Shown: positions 20,848 through 32,350 of the stretch, one piece after another
Layout: every line of letters begins with the position of its first letter
Numbering within the stretch: position 1 is the stretch's first letter
Source of the DNA: Wallemia ichthyophaga EXF-994
Lineage: Eukaryota; Basidiomycota; Wallemiomycetes; Wallemiales; Wallemiaceae
Assembly: GCF_000400465.1 (NCBI RefSeq)
Contig: NW_008806276.1
Coordinates: 1-64,000, forward strand
Direction: 5' to 3'
Length of the DNA: 64,000 nt
Made by a program: the position numbers and the translations under genes
Notes under the pieces: generated by a model
What the model was told of the DNA's origin: nothing
Databases searched by the model: none
Seen by the model: only the letters and a program-made list of their open reading frames with translations

Positions 20848-21359
20848 TATTAGTAACGGCATGTTTGTCAAGCGTTTGGCGATGCAGAAAACCGCCTCAG
20901 TAAGCTCGGGCTGAGTATTGGCAAATTAAACAACGAATATTTTGAAAAATACTTCAGCAAATCTTCAGACAGTTACACACGATCACTCTCGAACAAAGTA
21001 CAGGCCAAGGAAGAGAAAGTCGATAGAGGCTTTGAAAAGACAAAGCAGCTTCTATTTAGCTAGTATGGTACCTCAAAAAATACTGATAGTCTAAAGGTCG
21101 TAATGTACAACAGCGTTACCGATAAATCCGACCAAACAGCCCTATCTTCAGTGGCTATCGACAAGCCCCAAATGTGGTTCTTGAGAAAAAGCGAAATGAG
21201 CTTCTCAAAGCTGCGTTTAGTTTGATTAATTTCGAGGGCGCATCTGAATACGTCGTCGACATATACATAAGAGCGTGGGCAAGGTATCTTTCAAAACAGG
21301 GTATAGGTGGCGTTTATGCACCTGTTTGTCGAGTCAAGGCTCTCTCAAAAGACTAACGG
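20848..21359 (+). pseudogene. unidentified coiled-coil gene relic
   Basis: The plus strand reads an open, well-composed stretch from about 20870 (CQAFGDAENRLSKLGLSIG, NEYFEKYFSKSSDSYTRSL, KVQAKEEKVDRGFEKTKQLL) to a TAG near 21060. It continues past the stop in the same frame, and then a shifted frame (ELLKAAFSLINFEGASEYVV, ending VCRVKALSKD) runs to 21356. Stops and the frame change indicate a dead gene. The family was not recognised. Confidence 0.4.
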
Positions 21360-22080
21360 CCATAAAAATAAAGAGAATATTATGTTACGACAGGGTGATC
21401 GCGCATTTGTACAAAGTGTGTCTAAGATTTGCCAACATAGCTTAGATGGTTAAATAACCCCGTGTGTGTCTGCTCAACAAGCTGGCTATATCAAGGTGAG
21501 TAAGTAGTAAGACTCGAGCGATCGAAAAATGTAAATCACCTGTATAGAGCCGAATAAATGAGAATTCGGGTGCTTGAAGCGTCTATCGCTTAGTAACGTT
21601 GGTTTTTGTCGACAGACTAAGCCAAGTCTTCCGTATCTATCCTATAGAGTGCTCCAGGCTGATGTCGGATTGCATTCTCCAAAAAGCGTGTAGAGCGCAG
21701 TTGGAGCCTCAGAAATATAATTCTGGCGAAATGTTGTAGAGCTTATTCAGGGCTGTTTTCCCAAACTTTTTTATTTGGAGATGATCAAACCTCGTAAATC
21801 AGCCATAGTATGTCCATTGGTATGTTGATATGCGCGGTTAATAAGATCTTAAGTACGCGTCAAGCGACTTGAGATATAATGAGTGCTAGGACTATGCAAC
21901 AGACAATACATCAGCGTCTACAATCACATCACAGACGCGGCTTAGTAGCGCTCTTTGTGATTACAGCAGCGGCAACTTTTAAGAAGCGGGATTGAAATAA
22001 CATCAAACAAGCAAATCCCAATTATTTAATTAAACGCTCATTCCTAATCTCATTTCTCGTCTCCTCTATCACAAACTGCC
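21360..22080. other. boundary of the decayed block / CFT2 upstream region
   Basis: No gene. Base composition shifts here from AT-rich relic DNA to the more GC-rich, densely coding right part. The last 60 bases are a pyrimidine-rich leader to CFT2. Confidence 0.5.
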
Positions 22081-24659
22081 ATGGCGATTACAGTGACGCC
22101 TCTTGCAGGCTCTGGGAGGGCGACGAGCGGGGAAATGAAAACCAGCGAGCCGCTTTGCTACCTGATGGAGATGGATGGCGCGCGGATATTGCTTGACTGT
22201 GGGAGCAGAGATTGGGAGGCTAATGCGAACCCGGAATTTGGATACGAGCGGGCGTTGAAGGAGTGAGTGGGGATTGCACGCATTCTAAAGGCTAACAGAC
22301 CGCCCCCAGTATCGCCCCGACTGTCGACCTGGTGCTGATATCGCACGCCTCCACCAAACACAGCGGTCTGTACGCCTACGCATACACGCACTACGGGCTC
22401 ACCTGCCCAGCGTACTGCTCTCTGCCCGTCAAGGAGCTCGCCCGGCTGACGACGCTCGAGGATATCATCGGTTGGCGCAGCGAGAGGGAAATTACCGGGG
22501 AGAAGGCAAGCGAGTCTCCAGACGCAACAGACCAATCGCATTCGCCCCTCTTCGTTCCTACCAGAGAAGAAAACCGCTCAGCGTGGTCGGCAGTCAAGGA
22601 TGTGCGCTATCATCAACCACAGCATCTTTACGGCAAGCTACGCGGTGTGACGATAACGGCGTACTCCTCCGGCCACACGTTGGGAGGCACGCTCTGGAAG
22701 ATCCGCGCGCCCTCCGTCGGCACCATACTCTATGCAGTCGGGCTCAACCACATGAAAGAGCGCCATCTTGACGGCACAGCGCTGATACGCGGTGACCAGG
22801 GGGGTCTGAGCGTGCACGAGCAGCTAGTGCGGCCTGGACTCGTCATTACCGACAGCGAGCGCGGTGACTGCGTCAATGCCAAACGCAAGGACAGGGATGC
22901 AGCGCTGCTCGACTTGATCAACCGCACTCTCCAGAACAGCAACTCCGTCCTACTTCCATGTGACCCCACCACGCGTATCCTTGAGCTACTCGTCCTCCTC
23001 GACCAGCACTGGTCGTATATCCGCGACAAGCAGCCATCCTTCCGCGTCCCACTCTGTCTCATCAGCAACACGGGCAACGACATGCTCAAGTTCGTCCGCG
23101 GTCTGATGGAGTTCTTCGGCGGGGCTACTGCTGCTGGCGACAACACCCTGCGGCAGGGCAGGGGAGTATTAGAATTCAAAACACTCAATATATTCACCTC
23201 AGTTGACGCTCTCGAGGCGACCCACCCGAACACCCCGAAAGTCGTCCTTGCGGTGCCGCTTTCCATGTCTTATGGCAGTTCGCGTAGGCTGTTCAGCTCT
23301 TTTGCAAGCACGCCGGGCAACGCGGTAGTACTGACCAGTCGCGGGATGGCAGGGTCGCTTGCGCGCGACATATTCGACCGCTGGAATAGCCGCCAGGGCG
23401 ATTCGCAGTGGGGCAGCGGGAGGCTGGGCGCGATGGTACATGGTGATTGGCGGGTTAACATTACACAGCACTCGAAAATTCCTCTGCTGGGCCAGGAGCT
23501 GGAGGCGCACCAGGCGAACGAGCGTCTCGCGCGCGAGCAAGAGGCAGCCAAACAGGCTGCAGATTCGCGACGCCGCAGGATGATGGAAGCGGATGCCCAG
23601 GAGGCGGACGAGGAGGAGGAGGAGGACGATGAGGACGACGATAAGGACTCAGACAAGGAGGATCAGAAGGAGGAGGAGGTGCAGCAGGTCAGCTTCGATA
23701 TCTTCCTCAAGGGTCACTCGACCCGCGGTGCAACCTCCTTCTTCAAGACCGCGCAGGGTTCCGCACCGCGCTTCAGGATGTTCCCTTTTAACGATACGAA
23801 AAGAAAAATGGATAGCTACGGTGAGGTGATTGATGCTGATAGTTGGGTGAGCCGGGGTAAGGAGATGGAGCGCCAGGCTATCGAAAGGGATCAGGAGCAC
23901 GAAGCTAAACGGAGGAAGATGGAGGAGGAGGCAGACGCGACTCCCATAGAGCCACCCTCAAAATACATAAGCGAGCAAGTGGAAGTAGATGTGCGATGTC
24001 AGATCATGTACGTCGATCTTGAAGGTCTTAACGACAGCAGGGCGATCAAGAATATAATGCCCCGTCTCAACCCGCGCAAGATGATTCTCGTAGGGGGTTC
24101 TCACTCTTCATCCCACTCGCTTATCGGTGCATTCGATGCCATATCGGCCATGACCAAGGATATATACGTGCCTGCTATGGGCGAAACGGTAACGATTGGC
24201 GAGCACACGCACAGTTACACGTTCACTCTCGGGGACAGCCTCGTTAATAGCGTGCATATGGCTCCATTCGAAGATTTTGTCGTAGGTCACGCCATCGGCA
24301 CGATGAAATACCATGAAGAGGCCCTCGTGCCGACTTTCGAAGAAGCAGATGCGCGTGCTGCACAGGACAACTCACGCGCATTGCCCACATCTCTCTTTAT
24401 CGGCGACATGAAATTGACAGCTCTCAAAGCCAAGCTGGTGGGGCTGGGAATGAGTGCTGAGTTTGGTGGAGAGGGTGTGCTGATATGCTGGAATGACAAG
24501 GATGGTGCTGAGGATAATGCAGACGGTGCAGTGGCCGTGTCGAAGAATACCAACGGTGAACTCAACATTACGTCTAGTTTGATAGGTGATGGTGACATAT
24601 ACTACACGGTACGCGAGGCTGTGTACGGGATGCATGCTGTGATACCGACGCCAGCATAA
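22081..24659 (+). CDS. CFT2: CPSF subunit Cft2 (CPSF100)
   Basis: A subunit of the nuclear cleavage and polyadenylation factor, the catalytically inactive metallo-beta-lactamase/beta-CASP partner of Ysh1 (CPSF73). Exons 22081-22262 and 22310-24659 give 843 residues; the 47-nt intron has a GCTAAC branch. The N-terminal fold has LLDCGSRDW and VLISHASTKHSGLYAYAY, where the zinc-binding HxHxDH of CPSF73 is absent, as expected for CPSF100. The beta-CASP part contains YSSGHTLGGTLWKI and SYGSSRRLF. An acidic linker (EEEEEDDEDDDKD) lies near residue 520. Beyond it are VDVRCQIMYVDLEGLNDSRA and the CPSF100 C-terminal domain with FIGDMKLTALKAKL and AEFGGEGVLICW. It is the first gene of the dense region. 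Confidence 0.93.
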
Positions 24660-24745
24660 CACGAGAAGAAAAAGAAAAAGAGTATTGTAGATTATTTAAG
24701 GGTATTTCAAAAGTGTATTTCAAATACCACCACATCACACTCCAT

Positions 24746-25658
24746 ATGGAAGGAAAACTGCAACAATACCCTAATCCAAACAAGTCGCCAAATCTAGGAC
24801 CGCTTCCTATGTTCTTGAGCGGCGACAAGGCGTCTGCACAAGTGGTGGTGTTTGTAGCGGGGCTGACGAACACGCTACTGAGTGTGCCATACGTCGCGCC
24901 ACTGAGCGAAGCACTGGAGAGAGAAGGCTGGGGGCTGTGCCAGCTGTTAACCAGCTCTTCAGGCTACGGCTTTGCGCATGGTTCACTAGACCGGGATGTG
25001 CGAGAGATATCGAGTGCGCTGGGCGAGCTGCGCAAGCTTGGGTGGGTGTGGATTGTATTAAGAGGGGTGCATAGCAGCTCACGCTCGCCACAGCAAGCAA
25101 AAGATAGTGCTTATGGGCCACAGCACAGGCTCACAGGATGTGGTGCACTACCTTACCGCCGACGGACAGCGTGAGCGTGTAGACGGCTGTATTGCTCAGG
25201 CTCCCGTCAGCGATAGAGAGGGGATTGACGATGGTATAAGGTCGCATATCCCCCTCGCTCTGCAGATGATGAAAGAGGGGAGGGCTGATGAGGCTATGCC
25301 GCGCGATAGCTGCAGCTGGTTCGCTACACCTATCACAGCTTATCGCTTCCACTCCCTCTTTGCAGAAGGTGGCCAAGATGATTACTTCACTAGCACTCTC
25401 CCGGATGATGCGTTTGAGCGCGTGTTCAGTAGACTGAAAGCACCATTGGCTCTCATTTTCAGCGGCGCTGATCAGTTTGTGCCCGCTAGCGTGGATAAGG
25501 AAGCGCTCGCGAGGCGTATGCAGAGTTGTGGCGGCGAGAAAATCAGAGTAAGCACAGTCGTACCAGATGCCAAGCATGACTATCAGGGGGGCATGGATGG
25601 CAGCAGGCCGACACTAAAACTAATTGAGGTGGTTTTGGAGTTTTTAAAGGGCTGTTAA
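24746..25658 (+). CDS. UPF0613/DUF1749 alpha/beta-hydrolase
   Basis: A fungal/plant alpha/beta-hydrolase-fold protein of unknown substrate. Exons 24746-25045 and 25104-25658 give 284 residues. The N-terminus contains VVVFVAGLTNTLL and the DUF1749-type GYGFAHGSLDRDVREI. The nucleophile elbow is in IVLMGHSTGSQDVV, an acid in FSGADQFVP, and a His in DAKHDYQGG, so a full triad is visible. The intron (58 nt, GTGTGG donor) is the least certain part, but it is the choice that puts IVLMGHSTG in frame. The gene converges on the dephospho-CoA kinase with 36 bp between stops. Confidence 0.85.
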
Positions 25659-25694
25659 CATATAGAATGCATGTTAGTTTTCTACAAAACACTT

Positions 25695-26525
25695 CTACTC
25701 TTGTTTTACACCACCCTGATTACCCCTCCCACTCCACCACACAGCCCACGCAGCTTGGATGGCAGCTAACGGCGGACAAAGCCACTGGAGAAGATACCAA
25801 TAGCGCGTCCTGGCGCACCACTCACTCACCACGCCATCCACCTCTCTATACGTCTCCTCCCTGCTGCTATCGTTGTGCACCACCTGATCAGCCATATCGA
25901 CCTTGACGTCGATGGGGAGCTGTGCGGCTATCTTCTTCTGTGCATCGTGCTCGCTGATGCCATCTCTCTGCATGAGTCTGTGCAGCTGAACATCTTGAGA
26001 AGAATAAACCAGTGTCCTCACCCCCACGTAACGATGCAGATTGGCTTCAAAGAGGAGGGGCACATCGAGCACGACGACACGCGACAGACTCGCATAAGCC
26101 TTGAGCACCTGATGAGCTGAGCGGTAAGCAGTGCACTCGTTTCACAGCGCTCACCCACCTCCCACGCTGTCCGCTTGAGTATTTCCGGGTGGAGAACACT
26201 CTCTATCCACTTCTTCTCGGCCTTGTCGTCGAAAAGGATACGCGCGAGTGCTGGGCGGTTAAGAGTGTGTTGATTGGATGGCTCATCCCATTTCAACACT
26301 CTGTCGCCGTAGCGGTCGGCTATGCTGCGCAGAGCTGGGGTGTTTGGCTCAACGACCTGCCTGGCAACGCTATCTAAATCAATCACTCGCAGCTTGTGCT
26401 CCTCTCTTAGTCGCTGCGTCACTGTCGATTTACCCGTGCTGTGTGGACTGTTGAGTCGTTGTTATAAACTGCGCACTCCAGACACACGCTATTCCGCCAG
26501 TTAATCCAACGACTAGCATCAACAT
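25695..26525 (-). CDS. CAB5: dephospho-CoA kinase
   Basis: Catalyses the last step of coenzyme A synthesis, ATP-dependent 3'-phosphorylation of dephospho-CoA. Exons 26525-26488, 26438-26159 and 26108-25695 give 243 residues. The P-loop is assembled across intron 1 as GLTGGIATGKST, which confirms the splice. Downstream are VIDLDSVARQVVEP (the CoaE DxD-type segment), ILFDDKAEKKWIESVLHPEI, and after intron 2 VVVLDVPLLFEANL and the lid QRDGISEHDAQKKIAAQ. The C-terminus (WYLLQWLCPPLAAIQAAWA) is hydrophobic and could be a membrane anchor, consistent with eukaryotic CoA enzymes at mitochondrial or lipid-droplet membranes (inference). Confidence 0.93.
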
Positions 26526-26795
26526 AGTCAGCTGTGTCTGATGCTATGATGCTATCCCATTCACCCACCCAGCATCCTGATTGTACAAAGTCAAGAAATC
26601 TCAAACCAACGAGTCACACGATTCAAACTACATCTAATTCTCGTTTGTACTTTATCAATCGGTCAATGTGTAAAAAGAAAGCTCGGTGAAAAATTAGGGG
26701 AAAAAGTGGAAAGTGAAAAAGTCAAAGTGAAGAAATCCATTTGGTATATCTTGTATTACTCTAGCAACTATCCAAGTTGCTGTTTTTATTGGTGT

Positions 26796-27928
26796 TTACT
26801 GTGCCATCTGTGCATTTATCAATGACGATTTCCTCTTATCCACGTCCTCCTGCACTCCGTACAAAGACAATCTCTTATTAAATTGAGACAGCGAATCAGC
26901 AAAATCGTCAGCATGGCTCGTCAGCCCGAGCACCTCCTTAGGACACACCCCTTCCATGCCCTTAGCCAAGTGGTGGATGGAGCACCAACCATCATCCCAC
27001 TCCCTGACAATATGCACCTTATCGCCTGGTATGAGCATAATCTCATCTGGCAGACTAGGAACGAACTGCGTAGTAGCGGTAGCTTCTCGTCCTTGCGTGA
27101 TTGAAATCTGTGAGTTAGTTAGTTGGTTGGTGATGCTTTTCGAACAACTCTGCCACCCACCGGCATTGGTATGTAGGCAGATGAACGCTCTACCGTATTG
27201 TCTAAAGGCGTTGGCGAAGTTATCTCCTCTGGTATGACGGGTCCACCGCCGAAACTTGCATTTGATTGTCCAACAAGGCCGCGATCGCCAGTGAATTGCA
27301 TCCTAGAACCCCTCTGCAGAGTCTTCTCCTGCCTCTTGCGCTTCTTGAAGATTACCAGGCTGATTAACACGAGGATGGCTATGAATGCGGCTATTCCAAC
27401 GCATATACCCGCTATGCTGCCGCCAGAGAGGCTATCAGAGGAGTCTTCGATGTTAGCTGTGTTGTCGGGGGTGGAAAGTGATGTGTTTTCTGGTGAAATC
27501 GTTTCTGAGGGGGTTGTATTTGATGGGGATGTGTTCGATGATGATTTGTTTGATGGTGATACGCTCGGTGAAGTTTCTGGAGAATTTTGATTGCTTTCTG
27601 TGGTATTATCCTCTTGTTCGGTTGAATTTGCGTTTGCGACTGGATTTTGCGTATCTTGAGTATCTTGAGTATCTTGAGTATCTTGTGTGTTTGGTGTATC
27701 TTGTGTATCTGGCGTATCTTGTATGTTCAGTGTATCTGGTGTATCTGGTGTACCTTGTACATCTTGGGCACCCTGCGCACCTTGCGTTACTTGGGCAACA
27801 GGAGGAGGACTGTCTGCAGTAGGTGAAGCAGTGGGAAGAATATTCGCAGGAATTCCACGCCTAATCATCCTCGACGCCTTCCTCTCCCGCCCGTGGTTAT
27901 GGTAATGATTGTGAATTGAACTCTGCAT
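26796..27928 (-). CDS. single-pass membrane protein with SH3 domain
   Basis: Exons 27928-27149 and 27107-26796 give 363 residues. The long N-terminal part is Ser/Thr/Pro-rich and probably extracellular and O-glycosylated. It contains a degenerate GTPDTPDT/TQDTQDT repeat (about residues 55-95). A transmembrane helix (GICVGIAAFIAILVLISLVIF) is followed by basic residues (KKRKRQ), and the cytoplasmic tail ends in an SH3 domain: ATTQFVPSLPDEIML, DKVHIVREWDDGWC, GVCPKEVL. The layout matches the yeast mating-fusion protein Fus1 and other fungal SH3 membrane adaptors that recruit actin or polarity factors; orthology is not shown. The 41-nt intron is the shortest in the window and uses a GTTGTT donor, also seen in the metacaspase. 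Confidence 0.82.
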
Positions 27929-28115
27929 AAACGAGCGTATATTGTAATGTAACTATTTAATTGAATATCGTCCCGCGTTATTCAATCCTTTTTCTTTTTT
28001 TTTTCGTTTTCCCCGTTGGTTGCTCTCCTCAAACCACCTCGCCGCGTGCGAGCCTCAGTTTCACTTTAACGTCAGTGCATTCCTCGCTGAAAAGTATTTT
28101 ATTTATTTAATCTGT

Positions 28116-31100
28116 TTACATATTTACTGCTACGTATTTATTGCGTGCTGCTTTCTTCCCTTTTCGTTGTATTGGTTGTGTTGGTTGTGGTGCATTTGGT
28201 GTAGGTGGTGTTCCAGCAGGTGTTCCAGCGGGTGTTCCAGTAATTGCCGTACTTAGTGGTCGTGGTGGTGGCGGCGGCATTACACCCGCTCCACTCCCAC
28301 TCCCACTCTCTCCCTTAAGATCCATACTCACGCTGTTTTTCAGCGCACTCGCTCCCCGCGTCCCAGCCAATCCCGGCGACACAGTGCTAGAGCGTGGAGG
28401 TGGCGGTGGCATCCTAGGCGACGCAGCAGTCCCACCTTCACTCCCACTCTCATTCGCCTTATTCACCCAGCGCTTCTGATCAGGATCGTAGTAAAACGAA
28501 GACTGCTCACCCAGCTTTGCCTTTACTGGCCCTCCTCCTTGGTTTGTATTCTGCTCATCCTTCTTCCACCACCTGCTCAGCCAACTCGATGAAACTGATT
28601 GTTTGAGTTCTGTTGGGTTCGTTAGTATGGTGTGCTGGTCAATAACTCTCTTTACACACCTGGTCGCTTCTCCTGCCTTCCCTTGCTCTCTTTATTTTCT
28701 CCCTCTTTCTCCATCTTCTCATCCATCCGAGGCGTGCTGGCGGGAGTCGTCGAGCGCGAAAACCACCCCGACTTCTCTTGTTTACCGGGTGCAGGTGCAG
28801 GTGGTGGTGGCGGTGGAGGTTGATATGTTGCCGCAGTTTTCTCTTCTTCTCCATGATGCCCCTCATTATCCTTCTCTCTCATCTCTTTCGCTTTCTTGGT
28901 CGAACTGTTGCCGAAACCGAGGTCATCTTCCAATTCATCCGCCTCGTCTATTTCATCAATTACGCGAGGACTGATGTACGCATTTGCATTTGAATTCTCT
29001 GTCGTCGTTGTCGGGATTGGAACATCCATCGAATCCATAAGCGAGACGAAATTTCCTCCCTCACTTTCATCCAGTTCTTCAGGCGCATTAAAGTCTTCAC
29101 TCGCACTTGTCGAATGACCGAATGGCGATGTTATAGCTGGTTGAGCAGGTGGTGGTGGGGGTTGAGAGTGTGATGAAGGGGGCTGGGGGTGAGGCTTTAG
29201 CTGCGACTGTGATTGTGATTGTGACTGTTGCTGCGCTGGTGAAACATTCCGCACTGGTTGAGCAAGTGGTGGTGGTGGTGGTGGTTGCATTTGCGCAGGA
29301 GGCGGAGGTGGGGGTGGTTGCATCTGTTGAGTGGCAGGATGTGGTTGCATTGACGTTTGCAGCGGCATTTGCACATTCTGCAAATCTTTACCAAGCATCT
29401 CTCCATCTTGTGCCACCCCAACCCCATTAAATTCATCGCTAAAGGGCGGCGTTACAGCTGCACGAGTAAAGCCCTCTCTATCTTCACCCTCCATTGGTGA
29501 AGGAAGGTCGCGCAGGAGGTTGTGCATGTTACCTAGCCCGTTGGCGATGGTATTGGCATTGGCAGTGGCCACACCACCTAATCCACCCATTGCACTCGCA
29601 GCTCGAGGTTGTCCAAGCGCACTGCGTGCACCGGCTGCACCGCTAGCAATGCCAGGAGTGAGGTATGACGGGCTGTGTGAGGCGCGTCTATCGAGCAAGC
29701 TCATACCCTCACTCATACCCGCACCCGCGTTTTCACCAGCAGCATTACTATAATTGGGTAAATCAAAAGCCGAGACTGCGCGACTGAGTCGACCGTTCGT
29801 CGAAGACTCGTCTATGCTGGTAAACGTAGCGAAGGGGTCATCCTGGGTAGTTTTCTGTGCGTGCGTTGTTATAGCATTCTCGCCCTCTTCGTCATTCCCA
29901 GCTATAAATTTGGTCAGCTTCCCCTCCATGCTATTCCACAATGTGTCTAGAGAAGGACGAGCTATTTTCTTTGTTAGCCACGATTTGTCCGCTGTGTGCA
30001 GATGCGCTGCTAGTCTGTCGCTCAGTTCCTTTAGCTGGATATAAATGTTGGGGTGGTATTGGAGTTGCTTGGACATTTTGATAGATGTTGCTATTGCTTC
30101 ACAGTACCTGCGATTAGTAGTAGTCAGCTGGTGCATCTCGCCTTTAGCTACATCATGTATCACCTACCTATTCGCATCATGAAGTCGACCAGCTTCGGCG
30201 AGATGCCAAGCATGTACGAGTTTGTAAATCTGCAAGTGTGGCATACCGCTGTACTCGCCGCGCTTCACATGCGCCTTCATATGCGGATTGAGGCTGAGAG
30301 CGTACTCGAGAATCTCGCTCATTTCGCACGACTCGTCTGAGTAAGCGTTATGTGCGCACCCCACCAAATTGAGACGCACTTTGTCCACACTCTGCGCAAG
30401 TATGTAGACCGTGTGCGCGCCATCCACTTCACCCACCTCCGCAAGCCTGTCACCTAGCTCGGACAGCGCGTGTTGTGCATCGCTATTGTCTAGATTGGAG
30501 ACGAGCGTCGCGGCCGTCGCGCTCCAGTTGCGCGTGTCACTCGGTGTGTTTGTGCTCCTGAGCGTACCTGCAAAGAGACCGTATGCAACGCGCAAGCTGT
30601 CCCAGTTTTTGGTGTTGTGGGTGCTGCCTGTGTTATCGTTGCCACTGCCACTGCTGCTTGGCAACTCATACGCTATCAACGCACTCACAACCTCCGACCA
30701 CAGCTGTCTGTCGACGCATGAAGAAATGAGCAGAGCATGCGACCATAGCTTGTGCTCGAGTGCATACATGACCGCTTCGCGCTTGGCCCCCTTCACGAGG
30801 AATTGTTGGATTGCACCGAGATGGCCCGTCGTCGTGCAGTACGTCGCTACAATGTCCGCACTGTCTTCAACAGCATAGGGGGTCTGCGATGACGGGAAAG
30901 GCTTCATGTGTGGGGACGTCTCGTCGGCAGGCACAGTGATTTGGAGACCAGATGGAGCGCGTTTGTGGGAGTGCGCGTTAATGTCGTCCGAGATGAGTGC
31001 ATCACGTATTTCTTCACTTTGGCGGGAGCTCAAAATACCATCATGGATGAGCATTACCCTAAGCACCTTCAGCAGAGCCATTTTCGGATACGTTGCTCCA

Positions 31101-32308
31101 GTGCTTATCTTGTTATCGAGGTATCGCAGAACTTGGGACTTGGTGGTATGGGAATTGCCCAAGAGTGGGCCTGGGAATGGTGGTGAGAGGTCTGGGGGTA
31201 GTACGCTGGCCAATTCGGCAATGTTGACAGTAGACGGAGTTGGCTGAGACATGCCCAATGTTGAGGGAGTGAAGGGTGATGCTATGGGAGTTGAGGGGTT
31301 GTGGATAACCAGTTTGCCACCAAAACCGAAAGAGACTATTGGGGCGTTTGAGAAGGTGTCTTGGGTGGGGTGGGGTGTTTGACAGTTAGATCGTGGCTCA
31401 TACTGTTGTTGATTGGTCGCAAGACTTGGATCATACTGCTGTTGAACAGGTACGGCTGCTGGTGAAAGAGCAGGAGCAGGAGTAGTGTAAGCAGAGTGTT
31501 GTTCAGAATACAAATCAGACTGTTGCTCAGAGCCCCGCTCGGCAATCTGCCCAGAAAATTGCTCATAAAGTTGCTCGGGCTGTTGAGTGATTGCTGGTGG
31601 GGAGTAGATGGACTGAGGGTGCACAGGTGGGGCAGTTGGAGCTGCTGGTGGTGGTGGAGAGTATCCTGATTGTTTTGGCGGTGGCTGCGTAGGCGTGGAA
31701 TAGAGTGATTGTACTGGGGGTTGTTGAGTGGCTTGCTGAGTGGCATGTTGAGTGGTTTGAGTGGCTTGTTGAGCAGGTGGAACGTATACTGATTGCTCTG
31801 AGTATAATGGCTGCTCTGAGTACGCTGGTTGCTCTGGATAAGCTGGTTGCTGTTGAGCCGTAAGATAATGCTCCTGCGTTGGCTGTTGATAGAGATAAGA
31901 TGGCGTATACTGTGGTTGCTGTTGCTGCTGTTGCTGCTGATACTCCTCCTGCTGCCATGGATCATCTACACCAACGAGCTGCTCAAAAGGCTCCTGAGTT
32001 TGTTCAAGGTCATTATCCCCATTATTCCCTTGAAAATAAGCAGAATCGGCTAGAAATTGGTCATGGTGGGTAGAATTAAAGGGTATGTCATCGTGAAGAG
32101 GTGCATCTCCACGCATCTCTGGTTCATCTTTATGCATCTCTAATCCGTCTTCGCGTATCTCTTTATCAAAATGAAAATCGAAATCATCTGGATACCAGTA
32201 AACCCAATTGCCTGCGTCATCAAAGTAGCCGTAGCCGTAGTCCTTTAGATAAAGTACACCATCTGGAATAAAGAAATTAGCAGATTTAGGAGAAGCGGGG
32301 ATGTTCAT
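28116..32308 (-). CDS. SEC16: COPII scaffold Sec16
   Basis: Sec16 organises ER exit sites and binds Sec23/24, Sec13 and Sec31. Exons 32308-30168, 30107-28660 and 28609-28116 give 1,360 residues. The N-terminal third is Gln/Pro/Tyr-rich with many QSVYVPP- and QSLYSTP-like repeats. The central conserved domain runs from [10 protein letters not shown] and [13 protein letters not shown] through [19 protein letters not shown] and VAYGLFAGT to [11 protein letters not shown]. The C-terminus is proline-rich and ends in the conserved block [19 protein letters not shown] that precedes the Sec23-binding tail. Introns are 60 nt (TACTAAT branch) and 50 nt (ACTAAC branch). It is divergent from the beta-adaptin with only 42 bp between start codons. 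Confidence 0.92.
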
Positions 32309-32350
32309 CGATGATGGTGGTTTGGGATCAACCCTTAAGACGCTACTTCC

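Noticed and set aside
22730-23656. Open frames antisense to CFT2
   Set aside because: They arise from the codon bias of CFT2 (serine runs mirror its acidic tract) and show no independent features.
30411-31247. Open frames antisense to SEC16
   Set aside because: Shadow frames of a clearly conserved coding region; they have no recognisable domain or promoter context.
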